A stretch of DNA of 64,000 bases from Chamaea fasciata (taxonomy: Eukaryota > Chordata > Aves > Passeriformes > Sylviidae), in NCBI GenBank assembly GCA_029207755.1, contig JARCOQ010000082.1:310001-374000 (forward strand), read 5' to 3'. Both the position numbers and the translations under genes were made by a program. A model generated the notes under the pieces. That model had not been told where the DNA came from. It was given only the letters and a program-made list of their open reading frames with translations, and did not search any database. Positions 26,492 to 39,634 of this stretch are shown piece after piece (positions within the stretch are counted from its first letter, which is position 1; each line of letters begins with the position of its first letter).

Positions 26492-27288
26492 ATGCATCCC
26501 ACTCTGGATGGCCAGTGGTCTGGATGGGCCCCAGACCATGGATCCCCTATGAATGGACACTGGTCTAGATGGACGCCAGAGCCATGGATTCCAGCTGGAC
26601 ACTGGTGTGGATGGACACCAGAGCCATGGATGCCACTGTGGATGGACACTGGTTTGGATGGACATAAGAGCCACGGATCCCAATCTGGATGGACGCTGCT
26701 GTGAATAGACCCCAGAGCCATGGATCCCACAGTGGATTGACAGTGGTCAGGATGGACACCAGAGCAATGGATGCCACTGTGGATGGACGCAGGTAGAGAT
26801 GCACACCAGAGTAATGGTGTCCGCTCTGGATGGACACTGGTATGGATAGACATCAGAGCCTTGGATCCCAGCTTGACTGTGTTCTGGATGGAGAGCAGAG
26901 TCTTGGATTGGACTCTGGATGGATACTGCTCCAGATGGACAGCAGAGTCTTGGATTGGACTCTGGATGGATACTGCTCCAGATGGAACGCAGAGCCATGG
27001 ATCCCACTGTTGGTGGATACTGGTCTGGATGGACTCCAGAGCCATGGATCCGTCTCTGGATGGACACAGTTCTGGATGGACACAAGAGCCATAGATCCAA
27101 ATTGGAACCTGTTCTGGATGGATGCAAGGGCCATGGATTCCACTCTGGATGGATACTGCTCCAGTTAGCAACCAGAGTCATAGATCCGAATCCAGATGGA
27201 GACTGGTCCAGATGGACACTGGTCCGGATGGTGACCAGAGCCATTCCTCCCACCTTGTATTGATAGTGGTCTTGCCAGACCCCGAGGC
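26492..27288 (+). repeat. HOR unit 30, type S, class B (797 bp)
   Basis: No private marker seen. m19 G. Confidence 0.95.
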
Positions 27289-28085
27289 ATGCATCCCACT
27301 CTGGATGGCCAGTGGTCTGGATGGGCCCCAGACCATGGATCCCCTATGAATGGACACTGGTCTAGATGGACGCCAGAGCCATGGATTCCAGCTGGACACT
27401 GGTGTGGATGGACACCAGAGCCATGGATGCCACTGTGGATGGACACTGGTTTGGATGGACATAAGAGCCACGGATCCCAATCTGGATGGACGCTGCTGTG
27501 AATAGACCCCAGAGCCATGGATCCCACAGTGGATTGACAGTGGTCAGGATGGACACCAGAGCAATGGATGCCACTGTGGATGGACGCAGGTAGAGATGCA
27601 CACCAGAGTAATGGTGTCCGCTCTGGATGGACACTGGTATGGATAGACATCAGAGCCTTGGATCCCAGCTTGACTGTGTTCTGGATGGAGAGCAGAGTCT
27701 TGGATTGGACTCTGGATGGATACTGCTCCAGATGGACAGCAGAGTCTTGGATTGGACTCTGGATGGATACTGCTCCAGATGGAACGCAGAGCCATGGATC
27801 CCACTGTTGGTGGATACTGGTCTGGATGGACTCCAGAGCCATGGATCCGTCTCTGGATGGACACAGTTCTGGATGGACACAAGAGCCATAGATCCAAATT
27901 GGAACCTGTTCTGGATGGATGCATGGGCCATGGATTCCACTCTGGATGGATACTGCTCCAGTTAGCAACCAGAGTCATAGATCCGAATCCAGATGGAGAC
28001 TGGTCCAGATGGACACTGGTCCGGATGGTGACCAGAGCCATTCCTCCCACCTTGTATTGATAGTGGTCTTGCCAGACCCCGAGGC
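27289..28085 (+). repeat. HOR unit 31, type S, class B (797 bp)
   Basis: m21 gcatgggcc. Hybrid tggtatgg. m19 G. Confidence 0.95.
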
Positions 28086-28882
28086 ATGGATCCCACTCTG
28101 GATGGCCAGTGGTCTGGATGGGCCCCAGACCATGGATCCCCTATGAATGGACACTGGTCTAGATGGACGCCAGAGCCATGGATTCCAGCTGGACACTGGT
28201 GTGGATGGACACCAGAGCCATGGATGCCACTGTGGATGGACACTGGTTTGGATGGACATAAGAGCCACGGATCCCAATCTGGATGGACACTGCTGTGAAT
28301 AGACATTAGAGCCATGGATCCCACAGTGGATTGACAGTGGTCAGGATGGACACCAGGGCAATGGATGCCACTGTGGATGGACGCAGGTAGAGATGCACAC
28401 CAGAGTAATGGTGTCCGCTCTGGATGGACACTGGTATGGATAGACATCAGAGCCTTGGATCCCAGCTTGACTGTGTTCTGGATGGAGAGCAGAGTCTTGG
28501 ATTGGACTCTGGATGGATACTGCTCCAGATGGACAGCAGAGTCTTGGATTGGACTCTGGATGGATACTGCTCCAGATGGAACGCAGAGCCATGGATCCCA
28601 CTGTTGGTGGATACTGGTCTGGATGGACTCCAGAGCCATGGATCCGTCTCTGGATGGACACAGTTCTGGATGGACACAAGAGCCATAGATCCAAATTGGA
28701 ACCTGTTCTGGATGGATGCAAGGGCCATGGATTCCACTCTGGATGGATACTGCTCCAGTTAGCAACCAGAGTCATAGATCCGAATCCAGATGGAGACTGG
28801 TCCAGATGGACACTGGTCCGGATGGTGACCAGAGCCATTCCTCCCACCTTGTATTGATAGTGGTCTTGCCAGACCCCGAGGC
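28086..28882 (+). repeat. HOR unit 32, type S, class A variant (797 bp)
   Basis: m1 atggatcc, m5 gacactgctg and gacattagagcc, as in units 23 and 36. m19 G. Confidence 0.95.
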
Positions 28883-29976
28883 ATGCATCCCACTCTGGAT
28901 GGCCAGTGGTCTGGATGGGCCCCAGATTATGGATCCCCTATGAATGGACACTGGTCTAGATGGACGCCAGAGCCATGGATTCCAGCTGGACACTGGTGTG
29001 GATGGACACCAGAGCCATGGATGCCACTGTGGATGGACACTGGTTTGGATGGACATAAGAGCCACGGATCCCAATCTGGATGGACGCTGCTGTGAATAGA
29101 CCCCAGAGCCATGGATCCCACAGTGGATTGACAGTGGTCAGGATGGACACCAGAGCAATGGATGCCACTGTGGATGGACGCAGGTAGAGATGCACACCAG
29201 AGTAATGGTGTCCGCTCTGGATGGACACTGGTATGGATAGACAGCAGAACCCTGGCTTCCACTCTGGATGGACGCTTGCCTGAATAGACAAAAGAGCTAT
29301 GGATCCCAGCTTGACACTGGTCTGGATGGACACCAGAGCCATGAATCCCACTCTGAATGCACACTACTCGTGATGGACACAAGAGCCATGCATCCCTCTG
29401 TGGATGGAGCCTGGTTTGAATGGACAGCACAGCCACGCATCCAGATGGACACCAGAGCCGTGGATCCCAACTGGACAGTGGTCTCGATGGACACCAGTGC
29501 CATGGATCCCACTGTGGATGGACACTGGTATGGATAGACATCAGAGCCTTGGATCCCAGCTTGACTGTGTTCTGGATGGAGAGCAGAGTCTTGGATTGGA
29601 CTCTGGATGGATACTGCTCCAGATGGACAGCAGAGTCTTGGATTGGACTCTGGATGGATACTGCTCCAGATGGAACGCAGAGCCATGGATCCCACTCTTG
29701 GTGGATACTGGTCTGGATGGACTCCAGAGCCATGGATCCGTCTCTGGATGGACACAGTTCTGGATGGACACAAGAGCCATAGATCCAAATTGGAACCTGT
29801 TCTGGATGGATGCAAGGGCCATGGATTCCACTCTGGATGGATACTGCTCCAGTTAGCAACCAGAGTCATAGATCCGAATCCAGATGGAGAGTGGTCCAGA
29901 TGGACACTGGTCCGGATGGTGACCAGAGCCATTCCTCCCACCTTGTATTGATAGTGGTCTTGCCAGACCCCGAGGC
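28883..29976 (+). repeat. HOR unit 33, type L (1094 bp)
   Basis: m1 end cagatt, m23 ggagagtggtcc, m19 C. Opens the first 3,485-bp module. Confidence 0.95.
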
Positions 29977-30773
29977 ATGCATCCCACTCTGGATGGCCAG
30001 TGGTCTGGATGGGCCCCAGACCATGGATCCCCTATGAATGGACACTGGTCTAGATGGACGCCAGAGCCATGGATTCCAGCTGGACACTGGTGTGGATGGA
30101 CACCAGAGCCATGGATGCCACTGTGGATGGACACTGGTTTGGATGGACATAAGAGCCACGGATCCCAATCTGGATGGACGCTGCTGTGAATAGACCCCAG
30201 AGCCATGGATCCCACAGTGGATTGACAGTGGTCAGGATGGACACCAGAGCAATGGATGCCACTGTGGATGGACGCAGGTAGAGATGCACACCAGAGTAAT
30301 GGTGTCCGCTCTGGATGGACACTGGTATGGATAGACATCAGAGCCTTGGATCCCAGCTTGACTGTGTTCTGGATGGAGAGCAGAGTCTTGGATTGGACTC
30401 TGGATGGATACTGCTCCAGATGGACAGCAGAGTCTTGGATTGGACTCTGGATGGATACTGCTCCAGATGGAACGCAGAGCCATGGATCCCACTGTTGGTG
30501 GATACTGGTCTGGATGGACTCCAGAGCCATGGATCCGTCTCTGGATGGACACAGTTCTGGATGGACACAAGAGCCATAGATCCAAATTGGAACCTGTTCT
30601 GGATGGATGCAAGGGCCATGGATTCCACTCTGGATGGATACTGCTCCAGTTAGCAACCAGAGTCATAGATCCGAATCCAGATGGAGACTGGTCCAGATGG
30701 ACACTGGTCCGGATGGTGACCAGAGCCATTCCTCCCACCTTGTATTGATAGTGGTCTTGCCAGACCCCGAGGC
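29977..30773 (+). repeat. HOR unit 34, type S, class B (797 bp)
   Basis: No private marker seen. m19 G. Confidence 0.95.
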
Positions 30774-31570
30774 ATGCATCCCACTCTGGATGGCCAGTGG
30801 TCTGGATGGGCCCCAGACCATGGATCCCCTATGAATGGACACTGGTCTAGATGGACGCCAGAGCCATGGATTCCAGCTGGACACTGGTGTGGATGGACAC
30901 CAGAGCCATGGATGCCACTGTGGATGGACACTGGTTTGGATGGACATAAGAGCCACGGATCCCAATCTGGATGGACGCTGCTGTGAATAGACCCCAGAGC
31001 CATGGATCCCACAGTGGATTGACAGTGGTCAGGATGGACACCAGAGCAATGGATGCCACTGTGGATGGACGCAGGTAGAGATGCACACCAGAGTAATGGT
31101 GTCCGCTCTGGATGGACACTGGTATGGATAGACATCAGAGCCTTGGATCCCAGCTTGACTGTGTTCTGGATGGAGAGCAGAGTCTTGGATTGGACTCTGG
31201 ATGGATACTGCTCCAGATGGACAGCAGAGTCTTGGATTGGACTCTGGATGGATACTGCTCCAGATGGAACGCAGAGCCATGGATCCCACTGTTGGTGGAT
31301 ACTGGTCTGGATGGACTCCAGAGCCATGGATCCGTCTCTGGATGGACACAGTTCTGGATGGACACAAGAGCCATAGATCCAAATTGGAACCTGTTCTGGA
31401 TGGATGCATGGGCCATGGATTCCACTCTGGATGGATACTGCTCCAGTTAGCAACCAGAGTCATAGATCCGAATCCAGATGGAGACTGGTCCAGATGGACA
31501 CTGGTCCGGATGGTGACCAGAGCCATTCCTCCCACCTTGTATTGATAGTGGTCTTGCCAGACCCCGAGGC
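30774..31570 (+). repeat. HOR unit 35, type S, class B (797 bp)
   Basis: m21 gcatgggcc, m19 G. Confidence 0.95.
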
Positions 31571-32367
31571 ATGGATCCCACTCTGGATGGCCAGTGGTCT
31601 GGATGGGCCCCAGACCATGGATCCCCTATGAATGGACACTGGTCTAGATGGACGCCAGAGCCATGGATTCCAGCTGGACACTGGTGTGGATGGACACCAG
31701 AGCCATGGATGCCACTGTGGATGGACACTGGTTTGGATGGACATAAGAGCCACGGATCCCAATCTGGATGGACACTGCTGTGAATAGACATTAGAGCCAT
31801 GGATCCCACAGTGGATTGACAGTGGTCAGGATGGACACCAGGGCAATGGATGCCACTGTGGATGGACGCAGGTAGAGATGCACACCAGAGTAATGGTGTC
31901 CGCTCTGGATGGACACTGGTATGGATAGACATCAGAGCCTTGGATCCCAGCTTGACTGTGTTCTGGATGGAGAGCAGAGTCTTGGATTGGACTCTGGATG
32001 GATACTGCTCCAGATGGACAGCAGAGTCTTGGATTGGACTCTGGATGGATACTGCTCCAGATGGAACGCAGAGCCATGGATCCCACTGTTGGTGGATACT
32101 GGTCTGGATGGACTCCAGAGCCATGGATCCGTCTCTGGATGGACACAGTTCTGGATGGACACAAGAGCCATAGATCCAAATTGGAACCTGTTCTGGATGG
32201 ATGCAAGGGCCATGGATTCCACTCTGGATGGATACTGCTCCAGTTAGCAACCAGAGTCATAGATCCGAATCCAGATGGAGACTGGTCCAGATGGACACTG
32301 GTCCGGATGGTGACCAGAGCCATTCCTCCCACCTTGTATTGATAGTGGTCTTGCCAGACCCCGAGGC
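31571..32367 (+). repeat. HOR unit 36, type S, class A variant (797 bp)
   Basis: m1 atggatcc, m5 gacactgctg and gacattagagcc, m19 G. Confidence 0.95.
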
Positions 32368-33461
32368 ATGCATCCCACTCTGGATGGCCAGTGGTCTGGA
32401 TGGGCCCCAGATTATGGATCCCCTATGAATGGACACTGGTCTAGATGGACGCCAGAGCCATGGATTCCAGCTGGACACTGGTGTGGATGGACACCAGAGC
32501 CATGGATGCCACTGTGGATGGACACTGGTTTGGATGGACATAAGAGCCACGGATCCCAATCTGGATGGACGCTGCTGTGAATAGACCCCAGAGCCATGGA
32601 TCCCACAGTGGATTGACAGTGGTCAGGATGGACACCAGAGCAATGGATGCCACTGTGGATGGACGCAGGTAGAGATGCACACCAGAGTAATGGTGTCCGC
32701 TCTGGATGGACACTGGTATGGATAGACAGCAGAACCCTGGCTTCCACTCTGGATGGACGCTTGCCTGAATAGACAAAAGAGCTATGGATCCCAGCTTGAC
32801 ACTGGTCTGGATGGACACCAGAGCCATGAATCCCACTCTGAATGCACACTACTCGTGATGGACACAAGAGCCATGCATCCCTCTGTGGATGGAGCCTGGT
32901 TTGAATGGACAGCACAGCCACGCATCCAGATGGACACCAGAGCCGTGGATCCCAACTGGACAGTGGTCTCGATGGACACCAGTGCCATGGATCCCACTGT
33001 GGATGGACACTGGTATGGATAGACATCAGAGCCTTGGATCCCAGCTTGACTGTGTTCTGGATGGAGAGCAGAGTCTTGGATTGGACTCTGGATGGATACT
33101 GCTCCAGATGGACAGCAGAGTCTTGGATTGGACTCTGGATGGATACTGCTCCAGATGGAACGCAGAGCCATGGATCCCACTCTTGGTGGATACTGGTCTG
33201 GATGGACTCCAGAGCCATGGATCCGTCTCTGGATGGACACAGTTCTGGATGGACACAAGAGCCATAGATCCAAATTGGAACCTGTTCTGGATGGATGCAA
33301 GGGCCATGGATTCCACTCTGGATGGATACTGCTCCAGTTAGCAACCAGAGTCATAGATCCGAATCCAGATGGAGAGTGGTCCAGATGGACACTGGTCCGG
33401 ATGGTGACCAGAGCCATTCCTCCCACCTTGTATTGATAGTGGTCTTGCCAGACCCCGAGGC
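32368..33461 (+). repeat. HOR unit 37, type L (1094 bp)
   Basis: m1 end cagatt, m23 ggagagtggtcc, m19 C. Opens the second 3,485-bp module. Confidence 0.95.
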
Positions 33462-34258
33462 ATGCATCCCACTCTGGATGGCCAGTGGTCTGGATGGGCC
33501 CCAGACCATGGATCCCCTATGAATGGACACTGGTCTAGATGGACGCCAGAGCCATGGATTCCAGCTGGACACTGGTGTGGATGGACACCAGAGCCATGGA
33601 TGCCACTGTGGATGGACACTGGTTTGGATGGACATAAGAGCCACGGATCCCAATCTGGATGGACGCTGCTGTGAATAGACCCCAGAGCCATGGATCCCAC
33701 AGTGGATTGACAGTGGTCAGGATGGACACCAGAGCAATGGATGCCACTGTGGATGGACGCAGGTAGAGATGCACACCAGAGTAATGGTGTCCGCTCTGAA
33801 AGGACACTGGTATGGATAGACATCAGAGCCTTGGATCCCAGCTTGACTGTGTTCTGGATGGAGAGCAGAGTCTTGGATTGGACTCTGGATGGATACTGCT
33901 CCAGATGGACAGCAGAGTCTTGGATTGGACTCTGGATGGATACTGCTCCAGATGGAACGCAGAGCCATGGATCCCACTCTTGGTGGATACTGGTCTGGAT
34001 GGACTCCAGAGCCATGGATCCGTCTCTGGATGGACACAGTTCTGGATGGACACAAGAGCCATAGATCCAAATTGGAACCTGTTCTGGATGGATGCAAGGG
34101 CCATGGATTCCACTCTGGATGGATACTGCTCCAGTTAGCAACCAGAGTCATAGATCCGAATCCAGATGGAGAGTGGTCCAGATGGACACTGGTCCGGATG
34201 GTGACCAGAGCCATTCCTCCCACCTTGTATTGATAGTGGTCTTGCCAGACCCCGAGGC
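33462..34258 (+). repeat. HOR unit 38, type S, class B (797 bp)
   Basis: m8 ctctgaaagg (shared only with unit 25) together with m23 ggagagtggtcc. m19 C. Confidence 0.95.
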
Positions 34259-35055
34259 ATGCATCCCACTCTGGATGGCCAGTGGTCTGGATGGGCCCCA
34301 GACCATGGATCCCCTATGAATGGACACTGGTCTAGATGGACGCCAGAGCCATGGATTCCAGCTGGACACTGGTGTGGATGGACACCAGAGCCATGGATGC
34401 CACTGTGGATGGACACTGGTTTGGATGGACATAAGAGCCACGGATCCCAATCTGGATGGACGCTGCTGTGAATAGACCCCAGAGCCATGGATCCCACAGT
34501 GGATTGACAGTGGTCAGGATGGACACCAGAGCAATGGATGCCACTGTGGATGGACGCAGGTAGAGATGCACACCAGAGTAATGGTGTCCGCTCTGGATGG
34601 ACACTGGTATGGATAGACATCAGAGCCTTGGATCCCAGCTTGACTGTGTTCTGGATGGAGAGCAGAGTCTTGGATTGGACTCTGGATGGATACTGCTCCA
34701 GATGGACAGCAGAGTCTTGGATTGGACTCTGGATGGATACTGCTCCAGATGGAACGCAGAGCCATGGATCCCACTCTTGGTGGATACTGGTCTGGATGGA
34801 CTCCAGAGCCATGGATCCGTCTCTGGATGGACACAGTTCTGGATGGACACAAGAGCCATAGATCCAAATTGGAACCTGTTCTGGATGGATGCATGGGCCA
34901 TGGATTCCACTCTGGATGGATACTGCTCCAGTTAGCAACCAGAGTCATAGATCCGAATCCAGATGGAGACTGGTCCAGATGGACACTGGTCCGGATGGTG
35001 ACCAGAGCCATTCCTCCCACCTTGTATTGATAGTGGTCTTGCCAGACCCCGAGGC
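34259..35055 (+). repeat. HOR unit 39, type S, class B (797 bp)
   Basis: m21 gcatgggcc, m19 C. Confidence 0.95.
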
Positions 35056-35852
35056 ATGGATCCCACTCTGGATGGCCAGTGGTCTGGATGGGCCCCAGAC
35101 CATGGATCCCCTATGAATGGACACTGGTCTAGATGGACGCCAGAGCCATGGATTCCAGCTGGACACTGGTGTGGATGGACACCAGAGCCATGGATGCCAC
35201 TGTGGATGGACACTGGTTTGGATGGACATAAGAGCCACGGATCCCAATCTGGATGGACACTGCTGTGAATAGACACCAGAGCCATGGATCCCACAGTGGA
35301 TTGACAGTGGTCAGGATGGACACCAGGGCAATGGATGCCACTGTGGATGGACGCAGGTAGAGATGCACACCAGAGTAATGGTGTCCGCTCTGGATGGACA
35401 CTGGTATGGATAGACATCAGAGCCTTGGATCCCAGCTTGACTGTGTTCTGGATGGAGAGCAGAGTCTTGGATTGGACTCTGGATGGATACTGCTCCAGAT
35501 GGACAGCAGAGTCTTGGATTGGACTCTGGATGGATACTGCTCCAGATGGAACGCAGAGCCATGGATCCCACTGTTGGTGGATACTGGTCTGGATGGACTC
35601 CAGAGCCATGGATCCGTCTCTGGATGGACACAGTTCTGGATGGACACAAGAGCCATAGATCCAAATTGGAACCTGTTCTGGATGGATGCAAGGGCCATGG
35701 ATTCCACTCTGGATGGATACTGCTCCAGTTAGCAACCAGAGTCATAGATCCGAATCCAGATGGAGACTGGTCCAGATGGACACTGGTCCGGATGGTGACC
35801 AGAGCCATTCCTCCCACCTTGTATTGATAGTGGTCTTGCCAGACCCCGAGGC
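35056..35852 (+). repeat. HOR unit 40, type S, class A (797 bp)
   Basis: m1 atggatcc and m5 gacactgctg. The m5 end is the ordinary class A gacaccagagcc, not gacattagagcc as in units 32 and 36. m19 G. Confidence 0.95.
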
Positions 35853-36946
35853 ATGCATCCCACTCTGGATGGCCAGTGGTCTGGATGGGCCCCAGATTAT
35901 GGATCCCCTATGAATGGACACTGGTCTAGATGGACGCCAGAGCCATGGATTCCAGCTGGACACTGGTGTGGATGGACACCAGAGCCATGGATGCCACTGT
36001 GGATGGACACTGGTTTGGATGGACATAAGAGCCACGGATCCCAATCTGGATGGACGCTGCTGTGAATAGACCCCAGAGCCATGGATCCCACAGTGGATTG
36101 ACAGTGGTCAGGATGGACACCAGAGCAATGGATGCCACTGTGGATGGACGCAGGTAGAGATGCACACCAGAGTAATGGTGTCCGCTCTGGATGGACACTG
36201 GTATGGATAGACAGCAGAACCCTGGCTTCCACTCTGGATGGACGCTTGCCTGAATAGACAAAAGAGCTATGGATCCCAGCTTGACACTGGTCTGGATGGA
36301 CACCAGAGCCATGAATCCCACTCTGAATGCACACTACTCGTGATGGACACAAGAGCCATGCATCCCTCTGTGGATGGAGCCTGGTTTGAATGGACAGCAC
36401 AGCCACGCATCCAGATGGACACCAGAGCCGTGGATCCCAACTGGACAGTGGTCTCGATGGACACCAGTGCCATGGATCCCACTGTGGATGGACACTGGTA
36501 TGGATAGACATCAGAGCCTTGGATCCCAGCTTGACTGTGTTCTGGATGGAGAGCAGAGTCTTGGATTGGACTCTGGATGGATACTGCTCCAGATGGACAG
36601 CAGAGTCTTGGATTGGACTCTGGATGGATACTGCTCCAGATGGAACGCAGAGCCATGGATCCCACTGTTGGTGGATACTGGTCTGGATGGACTCCAGAGC
36701 CATGGATCCGTCTCTGGATGGACACAGTTCTGGATGGACACAAGAGCCATAGATCCAAATTGGAACCTGTTCTGGATGGATGCAAGGGCCATGGATTCCA
36801 CTCTGGATGGATACTGCTCCAGTTAGCAACCAGAGTCATAGATCCGAATCCAGATGGAGAGTGGTCCAGATGGACACTGGTCCGGATGGTGACCAGAGCC
36901 ATTCCTCCCACCTTGTATTGATAGTGGTCTTGCCAGACCCCGAGGC
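35853..36946 (+). repeat. HOR unit 41, type L (1094 bp)
   Basis: m1 end cagatt, m23 ggagagtggtcc, m19 G. Opens the shortened third module. Confidence 0.95.
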
Positions 36947-37743
36947 ATGCATCCCACTCTGGATGGCCAGTGGTCTGGATGGGCCCCAGACCATGGATCC
37001 CCTATGAATGGACACTGGTCTAGATGGACGCCAGAGCCATGGATTCCAGCTGGACACTGGTGTGGATGGACACCAGAGCCATGGATGCCACTGTGGATGG
37101 ACACTGGTTTGGATGGACATAAGAGCCACGGATCCCAATCTGGATGGACGCTGCTGTGAATAGACCCCAGAGCCATGGATCCCACAGTGGATTGACAGTG
37201 GTCAGGATGGACACCAGAGCAATGGATGCCACTGTGGATGGACGCAGGTAGAGATGCACACCAGAGTAATGGTGTCCGCTCTGGATGGACACTGGTATGG
37301 ATAGACATCAGAGCCTTGGATCCCAGCTTGACTGTGTTCTGGATGGAGAGCAGAGTCTTGGATTGGACTCTGGATGGATACTGTTCCAGATGGACAGCAG
37401 AGTCTTGGATTGGACTCTGGATGGATACTGCTCCAGATGGAACGCAGAGCCATGGATCCCACTCTTGGTGGATACTGGTCTGGATGGACTCCAGAGCCAT
37501 GGATCCGTCTCTGGATGGACACAGTTCTGGATGGACACAAGAGCCATAGATCCAAATTGGAACCTGTTCTGGATGGATGCATGGGCCATGGATTCCACTC
37601 TGGATGGATACTGCTCCAGTTAGCAACCAGAGTCATAGATCCGAATCCAGATGGAGACTGGTCCAGATGGACACTGGTCCGGATGGTGACCAGAGCCATT
37701 CCTCCCACCTTGTATTGATAGTGGTCTTGCCAGACCCCGAGGC
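36947..37743 (+). repeat. HOR unit 42, type S, class B (797 bp)
   Basis: Private ctgttccag in m17 (37381). m21 gcatgggcc, m19 C. Confidence 0.95.
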
Positions 37744-38540
37744 ATGGATCCCACTCTGGATGGCCAGTGGTCTGGATGGGCCCCAGACCATGGATCCCCT
37801 ATGAATGGACACTGGTCTAGATGGACGCCAGAGCCATGGATTCCAGCTGGACACTGGTGTGGATGGACACCAGAGCCATGGATGCCACTGTGGATGGACA
37901 CTGGTTTGGATGGACATAAGAGCCACGGATCCCAATCTGGATGGACACTGCTGTGAATAGACACCAGAGCCATGGATCCCACAGTGGATTGACAGTGGTC
38001 AGGATGGACACCAGGGCAATGGATGCCACTGTGGATGGACGCAGGTAGAGATGCACACCAGAGTAATGGTGTCCGCTCTGGATGGACACTGGTATGGATA
38101 GACATCAGAGCCTTGGATCCCAGCTTGACTGTGTTCTGGATGGAGAGCAGAGTCTTGGATTGGACTCTGGATGGATACTGCTCCAGATGGACAGCAGAGT
38201 CTTGGATTGGACTCTGGATGGATACTGCTCCAGATGGAACGCAGAGCCATGGATCCCACTCTTGGTGGATACTGGTCTGGATGGACTCCAGAGCCATGGA
38301 TCCGTCTCTGGATGGACACAGTTCTGGATGGACACAAGAGCCATAGATCCAAATTGGAACCTGTTCTGGATGGATGCAAGGGCCATGGATTCCACTCTGG
38401 ATGGATACTGCTCCAGTTAGCAACCAGAGTCATAGATCCGAATCCAGATGGAGACTGGTCCAGATGGACACTGGTCCGGATGGTGACCAGAGCCATTCCT
38501 CCCACCTTGTATTGATAGTGGTCTTGCCAGACCCCGAGGC
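37744..38540 (+). repeat. HOR unit 43, type S, class A (797 bp)
   Basis: m1 atggatcc and m5 gacactgctg, like unit 40, but m19 is C. Confidence 0.95.
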
Positions 38541-39634
38541 ATGCATCCCACTCTGGATGGCCAGTGGTCTGGATGGGCCCCAGACCATGGATCCCCTATG
38601 AATGGACACTGGTCTAGATGGACGCCAGAGCCATGGATTCCAGCTGGACACTGGTGTGGATGGACACCAGAGCCATGGATGCCACTGTGGATGGACACTG
38701 GTTTGGATGGACATAAGAGCCACGGATCCCAATCTGGATGGACGCTGCTGTGAATAGACCCCAGAGCCATGGATCCCACAGTGGATTGACAGTGGTCAGG
38801 ATGGACACCAGAGCAATGGATGCCACTGTGGATGGACGCAGGTAGAGATGCACACCAGAGTAATGGTGTCCGCTCTGGATGGACACTGGTATGGATAGAC
38901 AGCAGAACCCTGGCTTCCACTCTGGATGGACGCTTGCCTGAATAGACAAAAGAGCTATGGATCCCAGCTTGACACTGGTCTGGATGGACACCAGAGCCAT
39001 GAATCCCACTCTGAATGCACACTACTCGTGATGGACACAAGAGCCATGCATCCCTCTGTGGATGGAGCCTGGTTTGAATGGACAGCACAGCCACGCATCC
39101 AGATGGACACCAGAGCCATGGATCCCAACTGGACAGTGGTCTCGATGGACACCAGTGCCATGGATCCCACTGTGGATGGACACTGGTATGGATAGACATC
39201 AGAGCCTTGGATCCCAGCTTGACTGTGTTCTGGATGGAGAGCAGAGTCTTGGATTGGACTCTGGATGGATACTGCTCCAGATGGACAGCAGAGTCTTGGA
39301 TTGGACTCTGGATGGATACTGCTCCAGATGGAACGCAGAGCCATGGATCCCACTGTTGGTGGATACTGGTCTGGATGGACTCCAGAGCCATGGATCCGTC
39401 TCTGGATGGACACAGTTCTGGATGGACACAAGAGCCATAGATCCAAATTGGAACCTGTTCTGGATGGATGCAAGGGCCATGGATTCCACTCTGGATGGAT
39501 ACTGCTCCAGTTAGCAACCAGAGTCATAGATCCGAATCCAGATGGAGACTGGTCCAGATGGACACTGGTCCGGATGGTGACCAGAGCCATTCCTCCCACC
39601 TTGTATTGATAGTGGTCTTGCCAGACCCCGAGGC
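38541..39634 (+). repeat. HOR unit 44, type L (1094 bp)
   Basis: m14 starts atggatccc (usual gtggatccc), first of four such units. m8 tggtatgg, m19 G. Start of the long-unit-rich part of the array. Confidence 0.95.

Larger units (their letters stand above)
23851..29976 (+). repeat. Block Q2 (S M S S S S L, 6,126 bp)
   Basis: Units 27-33, the second copy of Q1. Q2 lacks the m1 atggatcc and m23 ggagagtgg seen at 18772 and the tggtacgg seen at 19569, so single units were altered after duplication. Confidence 0.88.
28883..38540 (+). repeat. Tandem L S S S modules of 3,485 bp (two full, one short of 2,688 bp)
   Basis: Copies at 28883-32367, 32368-35852 and 35853-38540. Each starts with an L unit carrying cagatt and ggagagtgg and ends with an S(gcatggg) then S(atggatcc, gacact) pair. 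The third copy lacks one S unit. Confidence 0.9.
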
